The notes: generated by a model not told the origin, from the letters alone. A DNA stretch of 64,000 bases from Lucifuga dentata (GCA_014773175.1 VXCM01003291.1:35739-99738); one strand, 5' to 3'. Positions 30,770-43,744 are shown, counted from the stretch's first letter. A program made the numbers and translations.

Positions 30770-31951
30770 CTACTGTACTCATAGCTAGATGCATTCAGAG
30801 AAACTCAGCTGATCATTTGATCAGATTTGATCAGACTTATCTCTGATGCAGACATTCCAGGCTCTGGTTACCACATGAGGAGGAATTTTCCTGGAAAATC
30901 AGTCCAGGCCAAGCCGGCAGCTGTGGCCACATCAGGCTGACCTTTGACCCGGCGGGAGCATTATGTAACAATCTAACTGCTCAGTTTGGCCAATCAACAC
31001 AATCGATGCTGCTCCTTTTGCACCAGATTGGCTGAGAAGCCAGATGGTCAAACATTAGGGGGGCAGCGCTTATCCTGCAGTTAAATGCCCGACAAAAACA
31101 CAGCAAACACAGGAAACACGACCCAAGCAAACATAGGAAGGCAGCAAACACACGCAGCGGCACGACAACAGTGTGTTTTTGAAAAGACTTCCATACAGAT
31201 CGTGTTACAAAGTGAGTGATAGAACATGAACTCGACTGTATCTCCGAGCTCAGAGCTGAGCAGGAACCGGCCCGCAGAGTTCACACGCTGAGCCCATGGC
31301 GTCTGGACTAGTGGACTAATTCCTAAGCTCCTTGTGTTAAAATGATTTGAGTGGATTAGCTGGTGGCATCCAGACTTTCTGCTCAACTGCCTTTAATGCC
31401 ACACTTAATTAAAGACGGCGTGGAGGCAGCAGGACCTCCACGGGCTACCTGTTCATCTGAGCGCTCTGCCCAGCTGTCAGCCAGAAAAGCTCCTCTTTAT
31501 ATGGAAATGAGCCCGAGACGCTTCGACGGGGAGCGAGCCAGATGGGACTCTAACCGACAGCGGGACAAATCATCCGAGCCCCTCTGACAGAAACTTGGCC
31601 AGGAAGATTCAGCTCACTGCAGATACGACTGAGAGCTAGCGAGCAACTTATGAGTCCACCGGGCTGTAAAGTACATGTCAGAGACGGGGTGAATCCTCGC
31701 CGTGATATTAACACGCTGTCGGCGCTCCCTGTGATTTACACCAAGCAGGAGGACGAGGACGGGAAGACGCCGAGTGGCTGCTTGCAGGCTGCTGGTAAGC
31801 TGCTGCTGAGCGGAAGAAAGGATAAAGTGACCTGACAGCATGTGAACAGCAGAGATTTGGAAAATGATATGTAACTACGCCGAGCGTAGTTACATATCAA
31901 AAATGATGCTGTGACAGTTACATCGTACGTTTTGTTATTTACTTATCTAAC
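30770..31951. other. Unassigned DNA, moderately GC-rich
   Basis: 31230-31830 is richer in GC and CpG than its surroundings but has no convincing splice-bounded exon. A short inverted repeat, TATGTAACTACGCCGAGCG with its reverse, lies at 31868-31898. Confidence 0.3.
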
Positions 31952-31956
31952 CCTCA

Positions 31957-32775
31957 GGCCGGATTCACATGACAAGCGTTAACTGTTGTGCTGACCTGGA
32001 GGTTCCATTATTGTGTATTGGGAGCTGAGTGGTGACTCCTAATGTCGTGTCATGCCACTTTGAGCGCTGCGCGATGATCAGATTCTCCGTTTTGACGCAG
32101 TGCTCAAAGTTCATTTAAATGAACTTTGACCTTTCCGAGGCTGACCTTTCCAATGCGCAACCAATCAGAGCGCTGCTGTACATCACATAACCAGAAGCAC
32201 CACAACAGAGGAGGAGAAGCTTACAATCTGTAGAGTATACAACACAACTTTAAAATCGTATCATGATCTGGTTTAAAAAAAAAAAAAAAAANAAAAAAAA
32301 AAAAAAAAAAAGACGCTGGCTTGGTAAAATGTCAGCAGTCAGACAGGGACGTCAGGTTTGGAAACTGTTAATATAGTGTCTGAAATGTGAGGTTTTGTGT
32401 ACCCTCATTCGCCATTTTTTCACTTTTCTTCTCCTANAATATAGTGTCTGAAATGTGAGGTTTTGTGTACCCTCATTCGCCATTTTTTCACTTTTCTTCT
32501 CCTAATAAGAAGAGCATTTTTTTTGTTTTTTTTTGCGATGTCCATGTTGCTACCCGAGTTGAAACCAAAATCCAACTTTAACCACGAATGTGTAAAGATT
32601 GCGTCTAGGCTACATCCTGTCTTTACAGTCCATGGTAACAGTTAAATTGTCAATAGCAACGAGCGCTTCCTGTCAGCGAGGTTGAGCTGCTCAGACTTCG
32701 CTCATGTGCGAGCAGAACGCTGAATGCCCAGGTCAATGGCAACGCTCAACGCTTGTCATGTGAATCATCCAGCTT
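31957..32775. mobile_element. Terminal-inverted-repeat element, copy A
   Basis: The ends GGCCGGATTCACATGACAAG and CTTGTCATGTGAATCATCC are inverted relatives. A 9-bp direct repeat, TAACCCTCA, lies just outside both ends (31948-31956 and 32776-32784). Inside is the palindrome AAAGTTCATTTAAATGAACTTT. Two N positions (32292 in an A run; 32437 with a 67-bp duplication) inflate the length. It has no coding frame. Confidence 0.65.
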
Positions 32776-33456
32776 AACCCTCACAATGGTTTATCTCGGG
32801 AATGAACGCATGCTGAATGTGAACATTAAAATATACCAGAAACAAGATGTAAAAAAAATAAATGTGTTGACCAAGACAACAATATATCAGGGTATCCATT
32901 TTTTAAAGTAGTGTAAAAATGTTTGCATAGTTCACACACTACAGGCTGGTTTGTGCGTAATGCAGAAGTGGAAAATATGACAAGATTGCGGCTGTAACGG
33001 CAGGTCGCAGACGCCACTTTGGAGGGTCGATCGCGTGGTCGTGCACCACTTGAGTTTTGAAACAACGTGTTTGGCGTTGTGTGGCGTAAATGCGCCTTCA
33101 ACGATGATTTTCCAAGCGAAAACATACGAAGAGGTGCGGAGGAAAGTGAAGTAGGTACAGAGAGGAGAGCGGACAGGATAAACAACGGTAAACAACTTTG
33201 ACGAGCGAGGAGGCGAGGAAATACAGGCACCTTTACTCTTCTCTCGTCAATGCCTCCATGTTTTCTTGTGGGTGACTGAACCAGAAACTACTTCTATTTC
33301 GCTGGCTTTGTTTTTGGGTTTTGAGGCGGTTAACCAACCATTGTTAACTGTTGAAATGTGCGGCCGCCATGAAAGCGCGAGAAGCACGAACGTCGGGACA
33401 CACAGATGGTCCGTTTCGGAGACGCCCGTGTTTATGTCCGCCTCGTGTCCACGTTA

Positions 33457-34113
33457 GGCCCGTTTCACATGATACATGTTGAGCCATTGTGTATTGGGAG
33501 CTGGGTGGTGACTCCTAATATCGCGTCACACTACCTTGGTGCCGCTCGGATTCCCCGTTTTGACGCGGCGCTCAAAGTTCAATAAAATTCAACTTTGACC
33601 TTTCCGACATTGACCTTTTCCATGCGCAACCAATCAGAGAACACGTAAACAGAAGTGCCACAGCGATGGAGGAGAAGCTCAACCTGTGCAGTAGTTTTCA
33701 GAGTTGTACAACACAACTTTAAAATCATATATCTGGGAAAAAAAGGCGCTTGCTTGGTGAAATGTCAGACATGATACCAGGTCTGAACTGACTGACTGAG
33801 TTCTATGGAGACTCAACGAGGTTTAATACACCCACATTCACCATTTTTTCACTTTTCTTCTCCGAATGAGAAGAAGAGCCAGAGCCTTCATTATTACAAT
33901 GTCCATGTTGCTACCCAATTTGACCCAGAAACCCGATTTGGACCACGAATATGCAAAGATCGCCCATGGTAACCATCAACATGTCATTAGTAACGAGCGC
34001 TTCCTGTCAGCGCTTGGCTGAGTGGCGCTGCTCAGACTCTGCTCATGAACAAGCAGAGCGCCAGATGCCGAGCTCAGTGGCAACGCTCAACGCTTAGCAT
34101 GTGACACGGGCCT
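33457..34113. mobile_element. Terminal-inverted-repeat element, copy B (same family as copy A)
   Basis: The ends are GGCCCGTTTCACATGATACA and TAGCATGTGACACGGGCC. The interior shares long stretches with copy A (GTGTATTGGGAGCTG, CGTTTTGACGC, CAACCAATCAGAG, GTACAACACAACTTTAAAAT, TCACTTTTCTTCTCC). The flanks show only a 3-bp TTA match, so the target duplication of this copy is unclear. Confidence 0.65.
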
Positions 34114-35457
34114 TAAGCATAAACCAGCCTTCAACCAGCAAATGCTGCCTTCAGAGGAAAACAGATGAGTCGCCCGAGTTCTTTTTCACGACTGTATCAG
34201 ATGAAATGCAAACCTTCACTCAGTCTAAACCCAGTCCATGACTTAAAACTGGTGGTGAGCAATATAGTCTTAAAATAATACGATATATCGAGGTATTTTT
34301 AGGATGATTCATTACAATATGAAAAATGTAACACCGAATAAAGTTTTATTGGTGACTGCAGGTATAAGCAGTACTCTTGTAAAAACATGAGTAAAAATGA
34401 ATTATATGTAAAAATAGATACATTATTCTTCCCTTCAGTAAAAGCAGAAATAACTAAATCCGCTAATATTTTGGTTTGTAACGATGACTCAAATTCAGTA
34501 GTTTAAAAAAAAAAAGTATCACCACATAAAATTTTAGGTCATAAAGATGATCTCAAATTTTAAGTGCACGTGTAAACAGCAATCCAAACAAGTGAAACCC
34601 TCAACCCAAAATGTAAGCATTGAGGAAAAAAATATATTTAAACTTCAAAATATAACCAAATATGAGGATTTTTCCCCATTTCTCTGTTTCATGTCATTTT
34701 TTGATTGTTGGTCAGACAAAATAAGAAGGCTGAAAGGTGACTTCTAACAGACGTTTGTGATAATCTTTGACATTTTATAGACCAAACAATGAACTGCTTT
34801 ATTGAAAAATGAAAGGGTGGCTTCATAAAGTCATTGATATTTTTAGCCTTAGTCACCAGCACCCAACCTGTGAAGTTTCCAGATGTAAAGCCATTAATCT
34901 GTCCATTTGTCCGCTATGCTACTTCAACTTTCCCTTCAGACTAAACTGTAAATCCTGTGATCTGCTCACCACTTTCTCACTTTAAGAGTCTGCTAGATGT
35001 TTACAATATGGCTCCAAATGACGGCTGAAGGCTGTTACCTGCAGGAAAGACAAACAGGGGTTGTCTTCTGTTTGAATCTCTTCAGGCTGCTAAACGTACC
35101 TGTGAAAAAAAAGAAACGAGATACTATCGCCTCTAAAACCTGTAATGCCTACTGATAAATGTAGGTGTGTGTTTATCGCCGAGAAGCAGCAGAGAAAACA
35201 AACTGAGGTGGACGAGGAGGACGGCAGCAGATGAGGAAACGACATCTCAATGCAATATCACGCCACCACCATTAAATGTGTAGTCTGACTGTACAAGACC
35301 TCATTTATAGGGAACATCTGCATCTGATTCATTAATATTGAGCAATTAAACAATTACAGCTTGCTAATTTCTTAAACTGAAGTATGATTTCTAGGAGACA
35401 CGTTCAGCTTCTTGTTAGCGTCCCTCTTTTTTCAAAGAGGGAAGTATGTGACAGAAC
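34114..35457. other. Unassigned DNA
   Basis: AT-rich. The stretch 34255-34335 with ATACGATATATCGAGG resembles a decayed transposon end. No gene seen. Confidence 0.3.
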
Positions 35458-36470
35458 TTAAGACCATGCTGGCAATTTTGCATGTTTAAACCCCAAAAAT
35501 ACAAACCGCATACACATTATGTTGCTGACAAACAATTTCCGAAACGTAAAACCGAATTTTTAGTTTTCCTGTTATTCTCCCAAATCTCCTAATCTTTCGA
35601 AATGAAATGTTCAGGTGATACACCCACCTTAAAATTCAACGTTTTGCCTGCTAACATGTACATCCTGATGCAGAAGGGACAGTCATTTTTAATTTCTCCA
35701 TAACAGGGATTCTCTGGGACTGTATTCCCTGGTGGAGACATACATTGCCTTCTGTGCTGCACCGGTTAAATTACTTCGACGTAAAGCTTAACATAGTGTT
35801 TGCTGTAATGGATTACTTATCTCAAGTGTGTTAAAGTCTCTACAAGTTGATTTTAATAATGTACTGGAATGAGTAACTTTTATTTAACCGATCCAACACA
35901 GAGCTGCACGGAAGACAATGTATGTCTCCACCAGGAAATATCATCCCAGGAAAAAAGACGGCTTTTACCAAGAAATGGAAACAACTTGTCTTCTAAAATG
36001 TGCATAAAACGTCAGCAGGCAAAACATTGAATATTAAGTGTGTGCATCACCTGAACATTTGATTTTGAAAGATCAGGGGACGTGAAAAAAATAACTGGAA
36101 GACTGAAATATGGTTTTATGTTTTTGTCAGCAGTGGTCTGTGAATTTTACACTGTGACCTTCAGTGCTATCCTCCCACAATTAAACAGTCTTCAAATAAC
36201 CTCACTATGACACAAGGGCTATAGGCCAGAGGAAATACAAATCTTAAAGGTCTACAAAGAAAGTTTTCAATAAGACAAAGTTCTGTTTATCAAGTCGCCA
36301 GCACTTGCCATTAATTAAAATATATATTAAATAATAAAAATATAATTTTCTGATTCTGACAATCTCTAGGCCAGCAGAGAAGGCCTAGCTGGCCCTGACA
36401 GCCCACCTCTGTTTGTCAGTAACATAACATGTATGCAGGCTGCATGGGCTCAAATATGCACAGTAAAGTC
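35458..36470 (+). mobile_element. Composite MITE, copy 10, interrupted by a hAT-like insertion
   Basis: 35458-35876 is a forward older-subfamily left part. It switches at GGAATGAG|TAACTTTTATTTAACCG into reverse-orientation sequence up to 36122, so internal sequence is present in both orientations. The end (GTCAGTAACATAACATGTAT) is found after the insertion at 36131-36411. Confidence 0.75.
36131..36411. mobile_element. 281-bp hAT-type non-autonomous element with 8-bp target duplication
   Basis: The ends are CAGTGGTCTG and CAGCCCACCTCTG (reverse complement CAGAGGTGGGCTG). The flanking octamer TTTGTCAG is identical at 36123-36130 and 36412-36419, and the host MITE sequence rejoins cleanly when the element and one octamer are removed. 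The 8-bp duplication and CAG(T/A)GGT ends are hAT hallmarks. There is no coding frame. Confidence 0.85.
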
Positions 36471-36479
36471 ACAATCATT

Positions 36480-37015
36480 TCAAGCCGATGTTTAAAGCCA
36501 ATGTTTAAACTGATCTGCTTCCTTTCAAAATGTGTGGAAAACAATTAGCCTTAATTACAAGTTATCAGGAAGTCTTTTCAATCTTAAAATGATGTGCACT
36601 ATTATCCATTTGCAGACAGTTTTTATTTTTAGAAAATCTACACATTGTTTCATTTGTAATAAAAACTGTTGTCGTACGGAAAATGAGACGCTGATGGTTT
36701 TAGACTGAGCTGCAGAGGATGTGGGGAGTTTGTTTCCGACTCTGCTCGCTGTGAGCAAACGGCTCCTCTGCTCCTCCTCAGAGCTCTCAGGAGCATTCAG
36801 CCCTCTGAGCCGCTCTCCTAGGAGCGATCCACCAAACAGCCGCTCTGCTTACAGCACGGTAATTACCCACTGCTGCAACACTGGAGACACGACAGCTCAC
36901 AGATCAGCCTCCACACGGGAGAGAATTCTCTAGGCTGCAGCAGATATATTTATAGATTTATCCACCAGGCCTGGAAGCTTGATTTGATCATATACAAAAG
37001 TCTGATTCTCGCTGG
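36480..37015. other. Unassigned DNA
   Basis: 36700-36920 is GC-richer and repeat-free and contains AGCACGGTAATTACCCACTG, a homeodomain-like palindrome. It could be a regulatory element; the evidence is motif only. Confidence 0.25.
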
Positions 37016-37522
37016 TTCTTATGGCGATTCCGCATGTTTGATCCCAATATATACAACTCACATACATGTTACTGACAGCAATTTCCCAAAATACACTACT
37101 GGAGAGGTAAATTTTAGAACTGTTTTTCCTACCTTCCAGCCTGCTATTGGTTTCATTTCATTCCAGTACACTATTAAAATCAACTTGTAGAGATTTGAAA
37201 CAGCTTTGAGGTAGGTAGTCCATCACAATGAACACGATGTCTATCACGTTTTTTTTCTGTCAAACTAATTTTATTTAACCGATCTGGCACGGAGCTGCAC
37301 AGAAAACGATGTATGTCGCTGCAAGGGAATATAGTCCCAGGAGAAGACAGCTTTGAAGACATTTGAATTTTCAGGTGTGTATATAACCTGAACATTTGAT
37401 TTTGAAAGAGTAGCGGATTTGGCAACTTAGCAGGAAAATTAAAATAGTTTCATGTTTTGCACATGTACGTGTGTAGTATTTATTGAGCCTAAACATGTAA
37501 AATCGCATGTATGGTCCTTTAA
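37016..37522 (-). mobile_element. MITE, copy 11 (older subfamily, reverse)
   Basis: The left terminus is eroded (CTTATGGCGATTCCGCATGT); the right end is GCATGTATGGTCCTTTAA. Inside is GGGAATATAGTCCCAGGAGA. Confidence 0.85.
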
Positions 37523-38762
37523 AGACAGCAAAACAACACTCAAAGCTACTTCTGAAAAAATATGAATATCTGGAAATATTTTGACTGGATTCAAAATAAG
37601 AAGTCTTTGGTCAGGGAAGATAAATATACTGAGAAAAGTCTTAAAGACATATTTTGTCAGTTGTGTCACTATTTCTATAAAAGGAAGAGACATTAAGATA
37701 TTTCTACAATTTGACGACTCTCCATACTATCCCTGTTATCATAAGTAAAATCTGATTATTAGAAATGATTATTAGAAGACAGTTGTGGGGATTGCAGGTT
37801 TTCTACTGCAGAAGTATCACATTTTATTAGTAGTTTATTTTTTGTATTTGTTTGCCACGAGTTCAGCTTTTTATTTTTTACATGTGCATCACTTAAACTC
37901 AAATATCACAGCCGTGAATTGCACAGTAAAATTAACATGGCAACGTGACGTCCTCATTTAGGAACGCAAGACCTGTTAGAACTGATAAAGACAGCACTGG
38001 TGACCTTCCTGTAGAGACAGACGAAGAAGTTGTACCCCTTGCCCTCAGCCAGGGATGCTGGATATGGGTTAAGTGTGGACTGATGGCAACAGGAAGTCCT
38101 GAGGGAGTAGAAGACAGCGAGCAGCAGAAAGGTGTGGTGAGCTGCTGCGCCCAATGCTCCGTCTGTCAGGCTCTGTCTCTAACCATGAGTGGCAGCTCTG
38201 GATAAAGTCTGAGCCTGTGCACACTTACAGTTTGCCGTGCACAAAGACGCCAAAGGAGTCGACGCAACGGTCTCACAAATGCATAGCACAGCAGCGACTG
38301 AATCTAGCTAAAAGGCATCCACGCCGTATGAGGTGTACGAAACGTGTACGGGACTGAAAATGAAAACCCTCAAACTGCTGCAGACAAAATGTGCACGACA
38401 CCCGTGCTGCAGCGTGATCACATTTATGTGTTTATTACCAGTATATTATATTCTGTCTCTAGTCCTGTTATTAACAGAAATCAGATGCTCACATTTTGAT
38501 ATTCATGGAAAAAGTACCCACTGGTTCACACGAGCTGCATGCCAATCAAAGAATTTATGGCCTGCTATCATCTCTAGCAACTCTTCCAACTTTTGTATAT
38601 GACCAAATCAAGCTTCCAGGCCTGGCGGATAAATCTATAAATATATCTTCTGCAGCACATTTCTGTGCTCTAACAACTCTACTCTGAGTGGAGTTGTTAA
38701 AAAATAGAGTTAAGTTGGAGTGAGACTAGAACAGGAGCTCACAATAAAGACACACTCAGCTG
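37523..38762. other. Unassigned DNA
   Basis: 37930-38350 has several overlapping short open frames but no codon-level or family signal. No repeat recognised. Confidence 0.3.
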
Positions 38763-39035
38763 TAGGGGTGTAAAGATTTATCTTGATCTTAAGGTGGCGA
38801 TTCAAAGGATCGATCTGAAATGTTAAACTTGATTACAAAAGCCAAACAAATAGAACATATTCTAACTATAAAGGAAGAAATCTGTCCATCTGAGGCACCA
38901 ACATCTCTACAACCCAGCATGTATGAAGTTGATATTCAGCAGGTTCATTACTCAGGGCCCAAGGACGTGCAGTGTAGCATGTGAAGTTGTTTGGATGAGT
39001 GGTTCTCGAATTGAGCTGTACCAGTAAAAAGTAGT

Positions 39036-39098
39036 CCGTGCGGCAGGATACGCTCCGGGTGCGGCAGGATACGCTTCGGGCGCGGCAGCATATGCTCC
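39036..39098. repeat. Three tandem copies of a 21-bp GC-rich unit
   Basis: GTGCGGCAGGATACGCTCCG is repeated about three times with a few changes. Likely a local slippage product. Confidence 0.8.
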
Positions 39099-39808
39099 GT
39101 GGACATTACGGGCACTACTAACAAAGCTAGCTCTCAAGGATATGCAGGACAAAATTATGGCAAGTTGCGGCACACACCATTAAGTCCGGCCTGTTCCGAA
39201 CAGGCACGTTTTGAACGGCCACTGCACTGGTCCTCCTTAAAGCTTGTTCTTCCTCAAAACGTAGTCCTGCTACTGCGCTACAGTCCCTTCAATAAAAGCA
39301 AAGACAATGTGATGAACCGTGTGGTGATGAATTCTGTGTGTCGGCAGCAAAGACTGAAATCTAAATACGAGATTTTGATGTTTTCCAGCCTCTTTTCCGG
39401 AGAAGTTGCTGGAAAACACCAAAATCTCCACTGGTGAATGGCGACTGTTTGGTGGAAAACGCATCAGGAAGTTTTAAGTTTTCGCTCTTGAGTTTAGCAA
39501 AACTCAACTTGTGAATGCAGAGCAGCAGCAGAGCGAGTGTTCAGTCGGACCCTTTCTGCACGTTTACGTACACGCTGTACTCCCGACTACTCCGGTTCAA
39601 GCAATAACATGAGTGAGATGTATGCATGATGGAATTAATAGACGTGGAGGGATAGGTAATAAATTAATAAGGGATTAGTGTGAGGAGTGTGTGTGTGTTC
39701 AGATATAAACAGGTTGTTCCTGTGCAGTCAGCAGACGGTTCGCAAAATAAAGGTAATATACGTCATAGACTGCACACTTGCTGCCAGGTGAGGAAATGTG
39801 GAGGCGTC

Positions 39809-40397
39809 TTAAAGGACCATACCAACCATTTTGCATGTTTGAGCCTAATATATTCAGTTTTTATACACATAATATTACTGACAATCATTTCCCAAAGGAT
39901 AAAACTATATTTCAGCTTTCCTGATATTTTGCAAAATCTCTTAATCTTTCAAAATCAAATATTCAAGCAATACACCCACCTTAAAAATCCATGTTTCTCC
40001 TGCTAATAGTTATCTAGCTTTATGAAGTCACAGTTGTTTAAACTTTTCAATAAACACAGGTCTTCTTTTGGGACTATATTCCCCAGTGGAGACATACATT
40101 CACTCCACGCTTTTTATTGCGCTCAAATGCTAAAATTACGAAACTTCCAAAAAACTTGAATATACGTATTATTCACGATGATGGATTACCTATCTCAAGA
40201 ATGTTTGAAATATCAACAAGTTGATTTTAATAGCGTACCAGACTGAACTGAAACCAATGGCGGTCTGGAAGGTAGGAAAAACATTTTTAATTCACCATTC
40301 CAGTAGTATGCTTTGGAAAATGGCTGTCAGTAACCTTATGTGTATGAAAATTTAATATATTAGACTAAAACATGCAAAATGGGTGGTATGGTCCTTT
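39809..40397 (+). mobile_element. TTAA-flanked MITE, copy 12 (young, forward)
   Basis: The left end is TTAAAGGACCATACCAACCA; the right end is GGTATGGTCCTTTCA, so its right TTAA has changed. The full young-subfamily interior is present. Confidence 0.9.
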
Positions 40398-41206
40398 CAT
40401 CCAATTATTTACATGCCCAATAAATCCATTTACAGTCAGTCGCATAACCTAGATTTTTTTAAATCAAACCTTTTAGAGAAATAGAGTTACATGTGGCACT
40501 GAGCCGTGGACAAAACCATGCTCGTTGTGTTGTAATTAAATGTTATTAATGTTCAAATACTGAAGTAAAAACTATTAGTAGTAAATAATATTCATGTATT
40601 TGTTTTCTGTACAGTTCAATATCGATTGCCAATGAGTCGTTCTGTTCTCTGAAGTAACAACATAAAATTGTTGTTGTGTTCTATTATTCTTTGTATTCCA
40701 TTATTAGTGTGTAATTACGTTGCACTCCATTAATTAATTAAAAGATATTATAGAGTCAATCCTAGTTTCAAAATAGTTAAAAAGTTGATGGGCACAAGAA
40801 ATGTTAAAGATTTGTTTAAGTTGGTTAAGTTTATAAAGAAAATATTGTGCAGCTTTTACTTTCTAAATGTATTTGAGCTATACAGTATGTGTGTGCAAAG
40901 TGTTTTGGTTTGTATCTTTGGTTATATGCTGGTTGTTGCCTGTGTGTATGTTGCTTTTTTAAATTTTTGTTGCTTATACCCTGGAGAGAGGTTGACATGA
41001 AAGTTCCCTTAGTCATATTTGTAAATTTAGTGAAGCTTAAAAAAAAAAAAAAAAAAAAAAGTTTCGTGTTAAGTGTATCAAAATGATTGAATTCAATCAA
41101 ATTGTGGTGAAAATTAAAGACTTGTATTAAAGACTTGTACTTGAATTGTTCCCTAAATAATCGTATTTGAATCAAATCGCCTTGAAGCCAAATATTTACA
41201 CCCCTC

Positions 41207-41482
41207 GTCAGCTCTGCAGCTTCTCCCGTCCTACATTATGAACACTGAAGAGTGCCGCAACTTGCAGCCAAGTCGTCACCGTGAACAGCAGGAAAAGGGA
41301 GGAAAGCAAACAGATCTGACAGCTCATCTGCAGCAGCCAGACATCAAGCGGCTCTGAGTGTGTGGAACGCCACGGCGAGTCTGAGCAGCCCGCTGTCAGG
41401 TTATCACAAGCCGTCACATCTAATCTGCTCGCTACACAGACACATACAACCACAAGACGCAATGCTTCAGTCACAACACTGT
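41207..41482. other. Unassigned DNA
   Basis: Short unique segment. An 88-codon minus-strand frame here has no recognisable domain. Confidence 0.25.
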
Positions 41483-42078
41483 TTAAGGACCATACAGGCG
41501 ATTTTGCATGTTTGAGCCTAATATATTAAATTTTCATACATGTAACATTATTGACAGTCATTTCTCAAAGCATACTACTGGAACGGTGAATTAAAAATGT
41601 TTTTCCTACCTTCCAGACCACCATTGGTTTCAGTTCATTCTGGTACGCTATTAAAATCAACTTGTTGATACTGTTAACGTTCTTGGGATAGGTAATCCAT
41701 CATCACCAACAAGACGTGTATTCAGGTTTTTTTAGAAGTTACATAATTTTAGTGTTTAAGTGCAATAAAAAGCGTGGAGTGAATGTATGCCTCCACCGGA
41801 GAACATACATTCACTTCAAAAAAAGACCTGTGTTTATCGAAAAATTTAAATGACCGTGACTTCATAAGGCTGTGTAACTATTAGCAGACAAAACACTGAG
41901 TTTTAAGGTGGGTGTACCACTTGAATATTTGATTTTGAAAGATTAAGAGGTTTTGCAAAATATCGGGAAAGCTGAAATATAGTTTTATCCTTTGGGAAAT
42001 GACTGTCAGTAACATTATGTGTATGAAAACTGAATATATTAGGCTCAAACATGCAAAATGGATGGTATGGTCCTTTAA
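41483..42078 (-). mobile_element. TTAA-flanked MITE, copy 13 (young, reverse)
   Basis: The ends are TTTAAGGACCATACAGGCGA and GGATGGTATGGTCCTTTAA, with a continuous young-subfamily interior. Confidence 0.92.
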
Positions 42079-42085
42079 ATAAATA

Positions 42086-42592
42086 CTAACTCTTATACAC
42101 ATTATGTTACTAAAAAACAATTTAGTTTTTCTGTTATTTTCCCTGAATCTTTCAAAATCAGATCACTTTAAAAATTCATTGTTTTTTCTGCTAGTATGTA
42201 CGTCCGAATGTAGAATGGATAGTCGTTTTTAATTTTTCAGTAAAACACTTCTTCAGGGACTACATTCTCCAACGGAAACACATGTTCATGCAACTCAGTG
42301 TTGGATCAGTTAAATAAAGTTATTTTGACAAAAAAAAAAAAAAAAAAAAAAAAAAACTTCAAAAACATAAGTGTTCTCTGTGATGGATTACCTATCTCAA
42401 GTGCGTTTTAGTCTCTGCAAGATTATTTTTAATAGCGTCCTGGAATAAAGTGAAACCAATGGCAGTCTGGAAGGTAGGAAAGACAATGCTAAAATTTACT
42501 GCTAAAGCAGTATATTTTGGGAAATGGTTGTCAGTAAGGTAACGTGTATGCAGGTTGTATAAGTTGGGCTTAAACATGGAAAATTGTCTTAA
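42086..42592 (+). mobile_element. MITE, copy 14 (older subfamily, 5' truncated, forward)
   Basis: Starts inside the left inverted repeat (TTATACACATTATGTTACTA) and ends GGCTTAAACATGGAAAATTG. It carries a 26-bp A run. It abuts copy 13, which may have inserted into its missing left end. Confidence 0.75.
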
Positions 42593-43236
42593 AAAAAAAA
42601 GGGGAGGCAGGGCTACTTCACACTAGCAGCCCCAATGTACTGTACATATGTTTATGGAAGCTAAAGAAGGCTAAAGGAAGTAAAATTTAAACACCAGTAC
42701 ACCCTGACCTCTTACTGGATGAACCTATGGTAAAACTTTTTTTTTTTTTTTTTTTATGAAAAAGGGCATCCTCCATCATGCAGATATGGCTTTGGTCTGG
42801 AAAAAAGAAAACCATCTGCATGCTTTGTTGTGCAGCTGTCAGCAATGGAAAGACCAGCAGCTTGACAGGAAACCTTACTGTTAAACATCTGAAGTTGTTA
42901 CAGCCACAAACATCGCTAACAGCAAGCTGAAATCTCAAAATCTTTGACTGCTGCCCGGAGAAGAAGAAACAAACCCAACTCTCCTCATGTTTCCTGTCAC
43001 GCTCTGCTGTGATTACAAAGAAGCAAAGCCCAAAAAAAAAAAAAAAAAAAAGTATTAATAACATAAGTCAATCAACAATCCAGAGATGTAAGTTTTATGA
43101 CAGACTGTAGTTGATGAGTAGATCCGTTCTGTCATGCCACTTCAAAGCTAACATCAGAGGGAACAAAACAAGAAAGTACATTTCCTTTGCGTGGTGTGAT
43201 ATTAAAATATGAAAGTTCCTTGTGCCCTGGCTTGAT
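42593..43236. other. Unassigned DNA
   Basis: Contains T and A runs at 42737-42757 and 43029-43051. No gene or family recognised. Confidence 0.3.
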
Positions 43237-43744
43237 TAATGTCAGAATACCAGTGATTTTACATGTTTGAGCCCAATATGCACAACCTGCATACAATACA
43301 TGTTACATTACTGCAAACCAGTTTTCAAAATATACTACTGGGGCTGTAAATTTTAGATTGTTTTTCCTACCTCCCGGACTGCCACTGGTCTCAGTTCATT
43401 CCAGTACGCTATTAAAATCAACTTCTTGAGATTTGAAACATACTTGAGATAAGTAATCCATCACAGCAAACATGTCTATTAATTTTTTTTTATTGAAGTA
43501 ATTTTATTTAACCAATCCAACACACAGCTGCACAGAAGACCATGTGTGTCTTCACCGTGAAATATAATCCCAGGAGAAGATGGAGTTCACCAAGAAATCA
43601 AAAACAACCATCCCTTCTACAATCGGATGTAGGTGTTATTAGGTGAAACATTGAATTTTAAGGTGTGTGTATCACCTGAAATTTTGATTTTGAAAGATTA
43701 GGGGATTTGGTAAAATAACAGGAGAACTAAAATACAGTTTTATC

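Larger units (their letters stand above)
38763..41206. mobile_element. hAT-like element of about 2.4 kb with a nested MITE
   Basis: The left end TAGGGGTGTAAAGATTTA and the right end AAATATTTACACCCCTC are inverted relatives. The flanking octamers CTCAGCTG and GTCAGCTC share the core TCAGCT. The interior contains MITE copy 12 (39809-40397), three copies of a 21-bp GC-rich unit (39036-39098) and an A run at 41040-41061, but no transposase. Confidence 0.4.
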
